Assembly (NCBI RefSeq): GCF_004912135.1
Contig: NZ_STGU01000005.1
Coordinates: forward strand, 186,001 to 250,000
From: Rhizobium rosettiformans W3
Lineage (GTDB): Bacteria; Pseudomonadota; Alphaproteobacteria; Rhizobiales; Rhizobiaceae
Length of the DNA stretch: 64,000 nt
Reading direction: 5' to 3'
Below the pieces are notes generated by a model, which saw only the letters and a program-made list of their open reading frames with translations, made no database searches and had not been told where the DNA came from. The first letter of the stretch is position 1. Every line of letters begins with the position of its first letter. Positions 53,667-63,502 of this stretch are shown here, piece after piece. A program made the translations under genes and the position numbers.

Positions 53667-55241
53667 GTGCCGCAACGACCGCCCGAGGGCGAAAAGCCGC
53701 TTTTGACCGTGCGCGGCCTGACGAAGCTGTTCGGCAGTTTCAAGGCCTGCGATGGCATCGATCTCGACATTGGCCACGGCGAGATCCACGCGCTGCTCGG
53801 CGAAAACGGCGCAGGCAAATCGACCCTCGTCAAGATGTTGTTCGGCATCCTGGCGCCGTCCGCCGGTACCATCGGATGGGAAGGTGAGGAACGCGTCATC
53901 CCCAATCCGGCTGCCGCACGCCGCCTTGGCATCGGCATGGTTTTTCAGCATTTTTCCCTTTTCGAGGCGCTGACGGTCGCAGAAAACATAGCACTGTCGC
54001 TGGACGAGAAGATCTCCATCTCCGAACTCTCGAAGAAGGCGGCCGAGCTCTCCGTTGCCTATGGTCTGCCGCTCGATCCGAATGCGCACGTGGCCGATCT
54101 CTCGGTGGGTGAGCGCCAGCGGATCGAAATCGTCCGCGCGCTTTTGCAGAATCCCAAGCTGATCATCCTAGACGAACCGACCTCGGTCCTGACGCCGCAG
54201 GAAGCCGACAAGCTGTTCGAGACCCTGTTCAAACTGAAGGCCGAGGGACGCTCGGTCCTCTATATCAGCCACCGCCTGGAAGAAGTGCAGCGCATCTGTG
54301 ACCGCGCCACCGTGCTGCGCCATGGCAAGGTCACGGGCGCCTGCGATCCGCGCCAGGAAACACCGGCGTCGCTCGCCCGCATGATGGTCGGTGCGGATGT
54401 GGCGGGTGTCGAAAAGGCAGAGCCGCCGTCGGACGGTGCGGTGCAGCTCCAGGTGAGCAACCTGTCGGTCAGCCCGCGCACACCTTTCGCCATGCCGCTC
54501 AAGAATATCTCGATGACGGTCAAGGCGGGCGAGATCCTCGCGATTGCCGGTGTTGCCGGCAATGGCCAGAGCGAACTCTTCGATGCCCTTTCCGGCGAAT
54601 ACCCGGTCCAGACCCCGGAGGCCATCCAACTGCGTGGCAAACCTGTTGGTCGCCTGGGGATCAACGAGCGCCGTCTGCTCGGCGCGGGTTTCGTGCCCGA
54701 GGAGCGTCACGGCCATGCCGCGATCCCCGCGATGAGCCTTTCCGAAAATCTCTTCCTCTCGCGCAACGCGTCTGATCGCAGCGCTTACCTCTCCGGTGGC
54801 AAGATCGGGCTCATCCGTCACGGCTTGGTGCAACAGGCCGCCCGCCGCATCTCCGAGATGATGGACGTGCGCAAGAGCGGTGAAGACCCGGCAGCCGGCT
54901 CGCTCTCGGGCGGCAATCTGCAGAAATTCATCGTCGGTCGTGAACTCGACCGCCAGCCCTCGGTGCTCGTCGTCAACCAGCCGACCTGGGGCGTCGATGC
55001 GGGCGCTGCGAGCCGTATCCGCCAGGCGCTCGTCGATCTCGCCAAGGCCGGCTCTGCGGTCGTCGTCATCAGCCAGGACCTCGACGAAATTTTTGAAGTC
55101 GCCACCTCGATTGCCGCCATCTCGGAAGGCAAGCTGTCCGACGCCTATCCCGCCTCGACCATGACCCGCGAACGCATCGGCATCCTGATGGGCGGCGTTC
55201 ATGGTCTTCAGACTGCCCCGGAGGCAGCCCATGCGCATTGA
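53667..55241 (+). CDS. BMP-type ABC transporter, double ATP-binding protein
   Basis: ATPase of a sugar/nucleoside-type importer, with two ABC domains in one 524-residue chain. The first domain has Walker A GENGAGKSTLVKM, a signature LSVGERQRIEIVRALL and Walker B LIILDEPTSVL. The second has a degenerate Walker A GVAGNGQSELFDAL, with signature LSGGNLQKFIVGREL. The GTG at 53667 has a strong AAGGGGGACC site; an ATG at 53646 in frame is the alternative. It overlaps the following permease by 11 bases. Homology and a BMP-type binding protein point to purine nucleosides as substrate. Confidence 0.9.
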   Translation: MPQRPPEGEKPLLTVRGLTKLFGSFKACDGIDLDIGHGEIHALLGENGAGKSTLVKMLFGILAPSAGTIGWEGEERVIPNPAAARRLGIGMVFQHFSLFEALTVAENIALSLDEKISISELSKKAAELSVAYGLPLDPNAHVADLSVGERQRIEIVRALLQNPKLIILDEPTSVLTPQEADKLFETLFKLKAEGRSVLYISHRLEEVQRICDRATVLRHGKVTGACDPRQETPASLARMMVGADVAGVEKAEPPSDGAVQLQVSNLSVSPRTPFAMPLKNISMTVKAGEILAIAGVAGNGQSELFDALSGEYPVQTPEAIQLRGKPVGRLGINERRLLGAGFVPEERHGHAAIPAMSLSENLFLSRNASDRSAYLSGGKIGLIRHGLVQQAARRISEMMDVRKSGEDPAAGSLSGGNLQKFIVGRELDRQPSVLVVNQPTWGVDAGAASRIRQALVDLAKAGSAVVVISQDLDEIFEVATSIAAISEGKLSDAYPASTMTRERIGILMGGVHGLQTAPEAAHAH

Positions 55242-56322
55242 ACTCGAACGCCGTTCCCGTCAGTCGAGCCTGTTTGCCATCGTCTCGCCTTTGCTCGCGC
55301 TGGCGCTGACCGTCTTCTTCGGCGGCATCATGTTCGCGCTGCTCGGCAAGGACCCGGTCTCGGCGCTTTACAGCTTCTTCATCGAACCGCTGCTCGAGGT
55401 CTGGTCGCTGCATGAATTGGCGGTCAAGGCGGCACCCCTGATCCTGATCGGCGTCGGCCTTTCGGTCTGTTATCGCTCGAACAATTGGAACATCGGTGCC
55501 GAGGGCCAGTTCATCGTCGGCGCCATTGTCGGCTCGATCTTGCCGATCACCTTTTACGAATGGACTTCACCGCTGCTTCTTCCACTGATGCTGGTCATGG
55601 GCGCGGTCGGTGGTGCGGCCTATGCGGCAATCCCGGCTCTGTTGAAGACGCGTTTCAACACAAACGAGATCCTGACCAGCCTGATGCTGGTCTATATCGC
55701 GCAGCTGCTTCTCGATTGGCTGACGCGTGGCATCTGGAAGGACCCGGCCGGCTATAATTTTCCGCAGTCGCGCTCCTTCGTGTCAGAAGCCGTGCTGCCG
55801 GAAATCCTGTCGTCGGGCCGCGCCCATCTCGGCATCGTCTTCGCCCTGATCGCAGCTGTCGCGGTCTGGTTCATGATGCGCTACACGCTGAAGGGCTTCC
55901 AGGTCGTCGTTCTCGGCCAGTCGGAGCGGGCAGGGCGCTTTGCCGGCTTCTCGTCCCGCAAGATGGTCTGGTTCTCGATGATGTTTTCCGGCGCGCTTGC
56001 AGGCCTTGCCGGTATTTCTGAAGTCTCCGGCTCCATCGGCCATTTGCAGCCGACGATCTCGCCGGGCTATGGCTTCACCGCCATCATCGTTGCTTTCCTG
56101 GGCCGCCTCAATCCGCTGGGCATCATCGCATCCGGTTTCGTGCTGGCGCTGACCTATCTGGGCGGCGAGGGTGCGCAATTGTCGATCGGCGTCTCCGACA
56201 AGGTGACCCGCGTCTTCCAGGGCCTGCTGCTCTTCTTCGTGCTCTCCTGCGACACGCTCATTCTCTACAAGGTGCGCGTGGTGTTTGACCGCGCCCGTAA
56301 TGCCGCGACGAAGGGTGCGTAA
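55231..56322 (+). CDS. BMP-type ABC transporter, permease 1
   Basis: A 363-residue inner-membrane permease of the BPD_transp_2 family with about nine or ten transmembrane segments. Recognisable parts are VGLSVCYRSNNWNIGAEGQF and the family motif FSGALAGLAGISEVSG near the C-terminal third. The ATG at 55231 has CCGGAGGCAGCC just upstream, better than the in-frame ATG at 55201. It overlaps the ATPase gene by 11 bases, and the next permease follows after two bases. Confidence 0.9.
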   Translation: MRIELERRSRQSSLFAIVSPLLALALTVFFGGIMFALLGKDPVSALYSFFIEPLLEVWSLHELAVKAAPLILIGVGLSVCYRSNNWNIGAEGQFIVGAIVGSILPITFYEWTSPLLLPLMLVMGAVGGAAYAAIPALLKTRFNTNEILTSLMLVYIAQLLLDWLTRGIWKDPAGYNFPQSRSFVSEAVLPEILSSGRAHLGIVFALIAAVAVWFMMRYTLKGFQVVVLGQSERAGRFAGFSSRKMVWFSMMFSGALAGLAGISEVSGSIGHLQPTISPGYGFTAIIVAFLGRLNPLGIIASGFVLALTYLGGEGAQLSIGVSDKVTRVFQGLLLFFVLSCDTLILYKVRVVFDRARNAATKGA

Positions 56323-56324
56323 CG

Positions 56325-57239
56325 ATGTTTGAAGCCATCCTTCTGACCATCATCACGGCATCCACGCCTCTGGTGATCGCGGCCATGGGCGAACTGGTCG
56401 CCGAACGGTCTGGCGTACTGAACCTCGGCGTCGAAGGCATGATGATCATCGGCGCGGTCTGTGCCTTCATCGCGACCAACATGACCGGTTCGCCCTATCT
56501 CGGCGTTCTCGCCGGCATCGCGACTGGCGCGCTCTTCTCGCTGCTATTCGGCTTCCTGACGCTGACACTGGTGGCCAATCAAGTGGCGACCGGCCTCGCT
56601 TTGACCATTCTCGGCCTTGGCGTTTCCGGCATGGTCGGCGAGAGCGTCGTGGGCGTCCCGGGCGTCAAGATGCAGCCAATCGTCATTCCGCTCCTGTCGG
56701 ACATCCCGGTCCTCGGAACCATCCTCTTTGCCCAGGACATCTTCTTCTACCTGTCGATTGCCCTCGTCATCGGGGTCAACTGGTATCTCTTCAAGAGCCG
56801 CTCGGGCCTGAAGCTGCGCGCGATCGGCGACAGCCATGGTTCGGCGCATACGCTCGGCCTCCCGGTCATCCGCACCCGTTATCTCGCCGTGATGTTCGGC
56901 GGCGCCTGTGCCGGTCTCGCCGGGGCGCAGCTGTCGCTCGTCTACACGCCGCAATGGGTGGAAAACATGTCCGCCGGCCGCGGCTGGATCGCGCTGGCGC
57001 TGGTTGTCTTTGCGGCCTGGCGGCCGTGGCGGGTTCTCGCCGGCGGTTATCTCTTCGGCGCCGTCACCATCGGCCAGCTGCATGCCCAGGCACTTGGCAT
57101 CGGCCTGCCGTCCCAGTTTCTGTCCGCGCTTCCCTATGCGGCGACCATTGTCGTCCTGATCATCATCTCGCATAATCGCCGCACGACGCTGATCAACACG
57201 CCGGCCTGCCTCGGCAAGCCGTTCGTGCCGGATAGATAA
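56325..57239 (+). CDS. BMP-type ABC transporter, permease 2
   Basis: A 304-residue partner permease of the same family, beginning MFEAILLTIITASTPLVIAAMGEL and showing GVLNLGVEGMMIIGA, the canonical motif of branched-chain/nucleoside permeases. About eight to ten hydrophobic segments. Its close spacing with permease 1 and the binding-protein gene supports a single operon. Confidence 0.9.
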   Translation: MFEAILLTIITASTPLVIAAMGELVAERSGVLNLGVEGMMIIGAVCAFIATNMTGSPYLGVLAGIATGALFSLLFGFLTLTLVANQVATGLALTILGLGVSGMVGESVVGVPGVKMQPIVIPLLSDIPVLGTILFAQDIFFYLSIALVIGVNWYLFKSRSGLKLRAIGDSHGSAHTLGLPVIRTRYLAVMFGGACAGLAGAQLSLVYTPQWVENMSAGRGWIALALVVFAAWRPWRVLAGGYLFGAVTIGQLHAQALGIGLPSQFLSALPYAATIVVLIIISHNRRTTLINTPACLGKPFVPDR

Positions 57240-57279
57240 TCAAAACAAGAGCTTCAACCTAACCAGACAGGGGTAATCC

Positions 57280-58353
57280 ATGAAGAACTTCCTCCTCGCG
57301 CTTGCCGCCTCGGCAGCCGCCATCGTCGGCGTCGCGGCACCCGCCGCCGCCCAGGACAAGACGAAGGTCTGCTTCGTCCATGTCGGCTCCAAGACCGACG
57401 GTGGCTGGACGCAGGCCCACGACATCGGCCGCCAGCAGCTGCAGGAACATTTCGGTGACAAGATCGAAACGCCTTACCTCGAAAACGTTCCGGAAGGCCC
57501 GGATGCCGAGCGCGCCATCGAGCGCATGGCCCGTTCCGGCTGCGCGATCGTCTTCACGACCTCCTTCGGCTTCATGGATGCGACCCTGAAGGTCGCCGAA
57601 AAGTTCCCGGACGTGAAGTTCGAGCACGCGACCGGCTACAAGACCGCCGCCAACGTCGCCACCTACAACTCGCGCTTTTATGAAGGCCGCTTCATCAACG
57701 GTCAGATCGCCGGCAAGATGTCGAAGACCGGCGTCGCCGGCTACATCGCCTCCTTCCCGATCCCGGAAGTCGTCGCCGGTATCAACGCCTTCCTGCACGG
57801 TGCCCGCACCGTCAATCCGGACTTCAAGCTGAAGGTCATCTGGGTCAACACCTGGTTCGACCCGGGCAAGGAAGCCGACGCCGCCAAGGCTCTGTTCGAC
57901 CAGGGCGTCGACATCCTGACCCAGCACACCGACACGACCGCGCCAATGCAGGTTGCCGAAGAGCGTGGCATGAAGGCCTTCGGCCAGGCTTCCGACATGA
58001 TTGCAGCCGGCCCGACGGCACAGCTGAGCTCGATCGTCGACACCTGGGCACCTTACTACATCAAGCGCACCCAGGCTGTTCTCGACGGCACCTGGACCTC
58101 GGTCCAGACCTTCGACGGCCTGAAGGACGGCATCCTCTCCATGGCGCCCTATACCAACATGCCTGACGACGTGAAGGCCATGGCCATGGACACCGAAGCC
58201 AAGATCAAGTCCGGCGAACTGAAGCCCTTCACCGGCCCGATCAACAAGCAGGACGGCTCTGCCTGGCTGAAGGAAGGCGAGTCGGCTGATGACGGCACCA
58301 TCCTCGGCATGAACTTCTACATCGAAGGCGTAGACGACAAGCTGCCGCAGTAA
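57280..58353 (+). CDS. BMP-family periplasmic substrate-binding protein
   Basis: A 357-residue exported binding protein. The signal peptide MKNFLLALAASAAAIVGVAAPAAA ends near residue 24. The mature part begins QDKTKVCFVHVGSKTDGGWTQAHD, the start of the BMP (basic membrane protein, PnrA-like) family, whose ligands are purine nucleosides in characterised cases. An AGGGGTAATCC site precedes the ATG. The binding protein is the last gene of the transporter and is closed by the terminator at 58376-58405. Confidence 0.92.
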   Translation: MKNFLLALAASAAAIVGVAAPAAAQDKTKVCFVHVGSKTDGGWTQAHDIGRQQLQEHFGDKIETPYLENVPEGPDAERAIERMARSGCAIVFTTSFGFMDATLKVAEKFPDVKFEHATGYKTAANVATYNSRFYEGRFINGQIAGKMSKTGVAGYIASFPIPEVVAGINAFLHGARTVNPDFKLKVIWVNTWFDPGKEADAAKALFDQGVDILTQHTDTTAPMQVAEERGMKAFGQASDMIAAGPTAQLSSIVDTWAPYYIKRTQAVLDGTWTSVQTFDGLKDGILSMAPYTNMPDDVKAMAMDTEAKIKSGELKPFTGPINKQDGSAWLKEGESADDGTILGMNFYIEGVDDKLPQ

Positions 58354-58375
58354 TCGGCAGACGATCGGAAAAGGG

Positions 58376-58406
58376 AAAGGGCGCGTTTTCGCGCCCTTTC
58401 TTGTTG
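58376..58406 (+). terminator. Rho-independent terminator of the BMP transporter operon
   Basis: AAAGGGCGCG (58376-58385) and CGCGCCCTTT (58390-58399) form a ten-base-pair stem with loop TTTT, followed by CTTGTTG. It lies 22 bases after the stop codon of the binding-protein gene. Confidence 0.85.
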
Positions 58407-58419
58407 AGGCGGTGTAAAA

Positions 58420-58470
58420 ATACGAAGTTCGAGAGATAACGACTTCACCAATTTTAGCCTTTCGTATAAT
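58420..58470 (+). promoter_or_regulatory. Possible promoter and inverted repeat before the GntR-type gene
   Basis: A TATAAT at 58465-58470 is a perfect -10 element, with a weak -35-like CTTCAC at 58443-58448 (spacing 16). ATACGAA (58420-58426) and TTCGTAT (58461-58467) are reverse complements flanking the region, and one arm overlaps the -10. This would suit autoregulation by the FadR-type product. Evidence is positional only. Confidence 0.35.
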
Positions 58471-58504
58471 TAACCGAGCAGTACAGTCGGTAGTGAGAGG
58501 CGGC

Positions 58505-59257
58505 ATGCGCAGGGAAGAAGTTGGGGAACTGAAAGTCGTTTCCAATCTTCGTACGAGCCATGCCAAGGTGGTCGAGCAACTCGGCCTTTCGATTGTCGGC
58601 GGCCGATTCGGGATCGGCGAGCCCTTGCCCGGCGACACCGAGCTCGAAGCCCAATACGGCGTCTCCCGCTCCGTCCTGCGCGAAGCGATGAAGACCCTGG
58701 CTGCCAAGGGTCTGGTGATCGCCAAATCACGTGTCGGCACGCGCGTCACCGACCGCTGTCATTGGAACCTGATCGACGAAGACGTGCTGCGCTGGCATTT
58801 CCGCACGGGCGTCACCCGGGAATTCATCGACCATCTCTATGATGTCCGTCTGGTCCTGGAGCCGGCTTCTGCAGCCTTTGCGGCCATGCGGGCGACGGCA
58901 GAGGATTGCGAGCAGTTGAGAGGCTACGCCAACCTGCTCGGCTCGAACGATCTCGATTGGCCAAGCCAGGTGGAGGCGGACCTGCGCTTCCACGTGCTTC
59001 TCACGATCGTCGGTGGCAATCCGTTTCTCGAAAGCATGATCGGCTTCATCAAGGCCTCGCTCGACGGCGCCTTCACCATGGCGTTCGACCCGCAGCTGGC
59101 CGGTCGCGGCGAAGCCATTACCGAGCTTCACCTCGCAATCGTCGAGGCAATCGAGAAACGCGACCCGGATGGCGCCCGTCGCGCCACGGAAAAGGCGATC
59201 GAACAGGGACGCGCAGCCGCTCTGAAGGCCGTCGACAGCTCCAACAAGAGAACCTGA
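58505..59257 (+). CDS. FadR-subfamily GntR transcriptional regulator
   Basis: A 250-residue regulator with an N-terminal winged helix-turn-helix (GEPLPGDTELEAQYGVSRSVLREAMKTLAAKGLV) and an all-helical FCD effector domain with the metal-ligand-like residues VEADLRFHVLL and ELHLAIVEAIEKRD. The ATG at 58505 follows GAGAGGCGGC; a GTG at 58493 is also possible. Effectors of the subfamily are small carboxylates or sugars. It is downstream of the BMP transporter and may control it, but it has its own promoter-like sequence; the DgoR-like galactonate group is one alternative. Confidence 0.85.
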   Translation: MRREEVGELKVVSNLRTSHAKVVEQLGLSIVGGRFGIGEPLPGDTELEAQYGVSRSVLREAMKTLAAKGLVIAKSRVGTRVTDRCHWNLIDEDVLRWHFRTGVTREFIDHLYDVRLVLEPASAAFAAMRATAEDCEQLRGYANLLGSNDLDWPSQVEADLRFHVLLTIVGGNPFLESMIGFIKASLDGAFTMAFDPQLAGRGEAITELHLAIVEAIEKRDPDGARRATEKAIEQGRAAALKAVDSSNKRT

Positions 59258-59329
59258 CGGCGCGACACCCTTGCGGCTGGCGCCGGCTGGCATTAGTCAG
59301 GAGCGCCATCGTCATCCTTTGGAGCCACC

Positions 59330-60691
59330 ATGACCCGCACCTGCCTTGCCATCGTCCTTGCTGCCGGCGACAGCACCCGGATGAAGTCGTCGATGTCCAA
59401 GGTGCTGCATCCGGTCGGCGGCCGCCCCATGATCGCCCACGTGATGGCGTCGATCGCTGCGTCCGGCGTGTCGGATGTCGCGCTGGTTCTGGGCCGCGAT
59501 GCCGAAAAGGTGGAGAGGGCCGCCAGCATCGAGGGCCTCGCCGTCGAAAGCGTGCTGCAGACCGAACGCCTCGGCACTGGCCACGCGGTCCTGATGGCGA
59601 AAGACGCCATCAGCCGCGGCTATGACGAAATCCTCGTCGCCTATGGCGATGTACCGCTGATCACCGCAGCCCCGCTGAAAGCGGCACGCGAAGCGCTAGC
59701 CGGCGGCGCGGATGTCGCTGTCATCGGTTTTCATACGCAAAACCCCACGGGTTATGGCCGCCTGCTCGTCGAGAATGGCGAACTGATCGCCATACGCGAG
59801 GAGAAGGATGCGACCGAAGCCGAGCGCGCCGTCACCTGGTGCAACAGCGGCCTGATGGCAATCGACGGCAAGAAGGCGCTCGATCTTCTGTCGCGCATCG
59901 GCAACCAGAACGCCAAGGGCGAATATTACCTCACCGATCTCGTCGAGATCGCCCGATCACTCGGCGGCAAGGCAGTCGCAGTCGATGCGCCCGAGAGCGA
60001 GCTGACCGGCTGCAACAACCGCGCCGAACTCGCCGTCATCGAACGCCTCTGGCAGGAGCGCCGCCGCCACGAACTGATGGTGTCGGGTGTGACGATGATC
60101 GCGCCGGAGACGGTGTTCTTGAGTCATGACACGGTCATTGGCCAAGATGCGTTCATCGAACCCAATGTCGTCTTCGGTCCGGGCGTCACCGTCGAGGGCG
60201 GCGCGGTCGTCCATGCCTTCTCGCATCTCGAAGGCGCCCATGTCGCGGCCGGCGCAATAGTTGGGCCCTTTGCCCGCCTGCGCCCCGGTGCCAACCTCGC
60301 GGAAGGTTCCAAGGTCGGCAATTTCTGCGAAGTGAAGAAGGCCGAGATCGGCAAGGGCGCCAAGGTCAACCACCTGACCTATATCGGCGATGCTGTCGTC
60401 GGCGCGGACACGAACATCGGCGCCGGCACCATCACCTGCAATTATGACGGCGTGAACAAGCACGAGACGAAGATCGGGGCAGGGGCCTTCATCGGCTCCA
60501 ACTCGTCCCTCGTTGCCCCGGTCACGATCGGAGACGGCGCCTTGATTGCCTCCGGCAGCGTCATCACCGAAGACGTTCCCGCCGATGCGCTCGCCTTTGG
60601 CCGCGCCCGCCAGGAGATGAAGCCGGGACGCGCCGCCGTCATCCGCGAGCGGAACCTCGCGATCAAGGCGGCCAAGAAGGCCGGCAAGTAA
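59330..60691 (+). CDS. glmU: Bifunctional GlmU (UDP-GlcNAc synthesis)
   Basis: Acetylates glucosamine-1-phosphate and then uridylylates it to UDP-GlcNAc, the precursor of peptidoglycan and lipid A. The 453-residue protein has an N-terminal pyrophosphorylase ([23 protein letters not shown]) and a C-terminal left-handed beta-helix acetyltransferase with hexapeptide repeats and [24 protein letters not shown]. The N-terminal signature has Ser for the second Gly and Ser for Pro relative to E. coli, as in other rhizobia. It is followed by glmS, which provides the substrate of the pathway. Confidence 0.97.
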   Translation: MTRTCLAIVLAAGDSTRMKSSMSKVLHPVGGRPMIAHVMASIAASGVSDVALVLGRDAEKVERAASIEGLAVESVLQTERLGTGHAVLMAKDAISRGYDEILVAYGDVPLITAAPLKAAREALAGGADVAVIGFHTQNPTGYGRLLVENGELIAIREEKDATEAERAVTWCNSGLMAIDGKKALDLLSRIGNQNAKGEYYLTDLVEIARSLGGKAVAVDAPESELTGCNNRAELAVIERLWQERRRHELMVSGVTMIAPETVFLSHDTVIGQDAFIEPNVVFGPGVTVEGGAVVHAFSHLEGAHVAAGAIVGPFARLRPGANLAEGSKVGNFCEVKKAEIGKGAKVNHLTYIGDAVVGADTNIGAGTITCNYDGVNKHETKIGAGAFIGSNSSLVAPVTIGDGALIASGSVITEDVPADALAFGRARQEMKPGRAAVIRERNLAIKAAKKAGK

Positions 60692-60832
60692 CCGCGCAAA
60701 ACCGAACTTCACCGCTTGTTATGCTGCGTTGCATTACGAGACGAAACGCAATTTGACCTGGCGCATGATTGCCTCTTGGCGTGGAACCGCTAGGAACAGT
60801 GCGCGTGAGATGAACAAGATACGGAGAAGTGC

Positions 60833-62659
60833 ATGTGCGGCATCGTCGGCATCGTCGGTAACAAGCCCGTGGCGGAGCGTCTGGTCGACGCCTTGAAGCG
60901 GCTGGAATACCGTGGCTACGATTCGGCCGGGGTCGCCACCATCAATGATGGCAAGCTCGATCGCCGCCGCGCCGAAGGCAAGCTCTTCAATCTCGAGACC
61001 AAGCTCGCCGGCGAGCCGCTGCCCGGCACTATCGGCATTGCGCACACCCGCTGGGCAACCCATGGCGTGCCAAACGAAACCAACGCCCATCCGCATTTCG
61101 TCGATGGCGTGGCGGTCGTCCACAACGGCATCATCGAGAACTTCGCCGAGATCAAGGAAGAGCTCGCCGCCGAGGGGGCGACATTCACCACCCAGACCGA
61201 CACGGAAGTCGTCGCCCAGCTGCTCGCCAAGTATCGCCGCCAGGGCCTTGGCCGCCGCGAGGCCATGCACGAGATGCTGCGCCATGTGACCGGCGCCTAT
61301 GCGCTCGCTGTCATCTTTAATGACGACCCCTCGACGATCATGGCGGCCCGCTCCGGCCCGCCGCTTGCGATCGGCTTCGGCGATGGCGAGATGTTCTTAG
61401 GGTCAGATGCCATCGCGCTCTCGCCCTTCACCAACCGCATCGCCTATCTGCATGACGGCGACTGGGCGGTCATCGGCAAGCAGGGCGCTCATATCTTCGA
61501 CCTCGACGGCAACCCGGTCGACCGCCCGGTGCAGATCTCCTCGGCTTCCGCCTACATGATCGACAAGGGCAATCATCGCCACTTCATGGAAAAGGAGATC
61601 TACGAGCAGCCGGAAGTGATCTCCCACGCGCTGTCGCACTATGTCGACTTCGCCGAACACAACGTGCGCGACATGGCGGCCGAGATCGATTTCGCCAACC
61701 TGCGCGGTCTTGCCATCTCCGCCTGCGGCACGGCCTATCTCGCCGGCATGGTCGGCAAATACTGGTTCGAGCGTTATGCCCGCCTGCCGGTCGAGATTGA
61801 TGTCGCCTCGGAATTCCGCTACCGCGAAATGCCGCTGTCGAAGGATCAGGCTGCCCTCTTCATCTCGCAATCAGGCGAAACAGCCGACACGCTGGCGTCG
61901 CTGCGCTACTGCCGCGACAATGGTCTGAAGATCGGCGCCGTCGTCAACGTTAAGGAATCGACCATCGCCCGCGAATCGGACGCGGTCTTCCCGATCCTTG
62001 CCGGCCCGGAAATCGGAGTCGCCTCGACCAAGGCCTTCACCTGCCAGCTCGCAGTCCTCGCCTCCCTGGCGCTCGCCGCCGGACGTGCGCGCGCCACCAT
62101 CTCGGAAGTGGAAGAAAAGCAGCTGGTGAAGAGCCTGGCTGAAATGCCACGCATCATGAGCCAGGTGCTGAACGCGGTGCAGCCGCAGATCGAGGCGCTA
62201 TCGCGCGATCTCTCCAAGTTCAAGGACGTGCTCTATCTCGGCCGTGGCACCAGCTACCCGCTGGCGCTTGAAGGCGCGCTGAAGCTCAAGGAAATCTCCT
62301 ATATCCACGCGGAAGGTTATGCCGCCGGCGAGCTGAAGCATGGCCCGATCGCCCTGATCGACGAGAACATGCCCGTGATCGTCATTGCGCCCTTCGACCG
62401 ATTCTTCGAGAAGACCGTGTCGAACATGCAGGAAGTCGCAGCCCGCGGCGGACGAATCATCTTCATCACCGACGAGAAGGGTGCCGCCGCCTCGAAGCTC
62501 GAGACCATGGCGACCATCGTGCTGCCGGTCGTCGCTGAGATCGTCTCGCCGATGATCTATTCGATCCCCATCCAGCTGCTCGCCTATCACACGGCCGTCT
62601 TCATGGGCACAGACGTCGATCAGCCGCGCAACCTCGCGAAGTCCGTCACGGTCGAGTGA
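60833..62659 (+). CDS. glmS: Glutamine--fructose-6-phosphate aminotransferase
   Basis: First enzyme of amino-sugar synthesis, forming glucosamine-6-phosphate; 608 residues. The N-terminal glutaminase uses Cys2 after Met removal (MCGIVGIVGN) and contains HTRWATHG. The C-terminal part has two SIS sugar-isomerase domains (SACGTAYLAGMVGKYW, SQSGETADTLASLR) and ends DQPRNLAKSVTVE. glmU-glmS are adjacent, so the pathway is clustered. A GC-rich stem-loop (62664-62670 with 62676-62682) follows the stop but lacks a clear U run. Confidence 0.98.
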   Translation: MCGIVGIVGNKPVAERLVDALKRLEYRGYDSAGVATINDGKLDRRRAEGKLFNLETKLAGEPLPGTIGIAHTRWATHGVPNETNAHPHFVDGVAVVHNGIIENFAEIKEELAAEGATFTTQTDTEVVAQLLAKYRRQGLGRREAMHEMLRHVTGAYALAVIFNDDPSTIMAARSGPPLAIGFGDGEMFLGSDAIALSPFTNRIAYLHDGDWAVIGKQGAHIFDLDGNPVDRPVQISSASAYMIDKGNHRHFMEKEIYEQPEVISHALSHYVDFAEHNVRDMAAEIDFANLRGLAISACGTAYLAGMVGKYWFERYARLPVEIDVASEFRYREMPLSKDQAALFISQSGETADTLASLRYCRDNGLKIGAVVNVKESTIARESDAVFPILAGPEIGVASTKAFTCQLAVLASLALAAGRARATISEVEEKQLVKSLAEMPRIMSQVLNAVQPQIEALSRDLSKFKDVLYLGRGTSYPLALEGALKLKEISYIHAEGYAAGELKHGPIALIDENMPVIVIAPFDRFFEKTVSNMQEVAARGGRIIFITDEKGAAASKLETMATIVLPVVAEIVSPMIYSIPIQLLAYHTAVFMGTDVDQPRNLAKSVTVE

Positions 62660-62663
62660 GGAT

Positions 62664-62682
62664 CGGCGGGTGGATCCCGCCG
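62664..62682 (+). terminator. Terminator-like hairpin after glmS
   Basis: CGGCGGG (62664-62670) pairs with CCCGCCG (62676-62682) around TGGAT, starting five bases after the stop codon. Only CCCCAATTCT follows, so an intrinsic terminator is doubtful. Confidence 0.35.
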
Positions 62683-62761
62683 CCCCAATTCTAGCTCTTG
62701 CGCCATCTGTCACCCTCCGGCATTGTCCGCTGCGTTACGGCGCTGCACAATGACGGTGGGC

Positions 62762-63490
62762 ATGACCGAAGGTTCAGACAGAATTTCGCTGGCGACCCGG
62801 CTCAGGAACAACTTCCTGACCGGCCTGATCATCTGCGCGCCCATGGCGATAACCATCTACCTGACCTGGACCTTCATCCATTGGGCAGACAGCTGGGTGA
62901 AGCCCTATCTGCCGGACCGCTACAATCCGGAAGCCTATCTGAAGTTTGCCGTCCCCGGCACCGGCCTGCTGATCGCCGTGGTCTTCATCACGCTGGTCGG
63001 CTTCCTCGGGCGCAATCTGATCGGTCGCTCGATCGTCTCCTACAGCGAAAACATCCTGAACCGGATGCCGCTGGTGCGCACCGTCTACAAGAGCACCAAG
63101 CAGATCTTCGAGACGGTGCTGAAGGAGCAGGGCAACTCGTTCAAGAAAGTCGGCCTCATCGAATTCCCGCGCGCCGGCACCTGGGCGCTGGTCTTCGTTT
63201 CCACCGATGCCAAGGGCGAGATTGCCGCAAAGCTCAACGAGAGTGGCGAGGAAATGGTCGCCGTCTTCCTGGCGCCGACGCCCGTGCCGACCGCAGGCTT
63301 CCTGATGTTCGTGCCGCGCAGCAAACTGATGCTGCTCGACATGACGCCGGAGGAGGGTGTGAAGCTGCTGATTTCAGCGGGTCTCGTTACGCCGGACTAC
63401 AAGCCGACAGCGGCAGACGCCATGGCTGCCTTCGCGAACCTCCCGGATGAAGAGGCTGCCGAGCCGCCCAAGCGCGCCGGCCGCTACTGA
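62762..63490 (+). CDS. DUF502 family membrane protein
   Basis: A 242-residue protein of DUF502, with two transmembrane helices (about residues 20-42 and 66-90) and the family pattern NRMPLVRTVYKSTKQIFETV. Plant relatives are COV proteins involved in Golgi and cell-wall functions, but the bacterial role is unknown. The ATG at 62762 follows GGTGGG; an ATG at 62750 is an alternative. A Pro/Glu-rich tail ends the protein. Convergent with recG. Confidence 0.85.
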   Translation: MTEGSDRISLATRLRNNFLTGLIICAPMAITIYLTWTFIHWADSWVKPYLPDRYNPEAYLKFAVPGTGLLIAVVFITLVGFLGRNLIGRSIVSYSENILNRMPLVRTVYKSTKQIFETVLKEQGNSFKKVGLIEFPRAGTWALVFVSTDAKGEIAAKLNESGEEMVAVFLAPTPVPTAGFLMFVPRSKLMLLDMTPEEGVKLLISAGLVTPDYKPTAADAMAAFANLPDEEAAEPPKRAGRY

Positions 63491-63502
63491 GCCGATCGGG
63501 CG

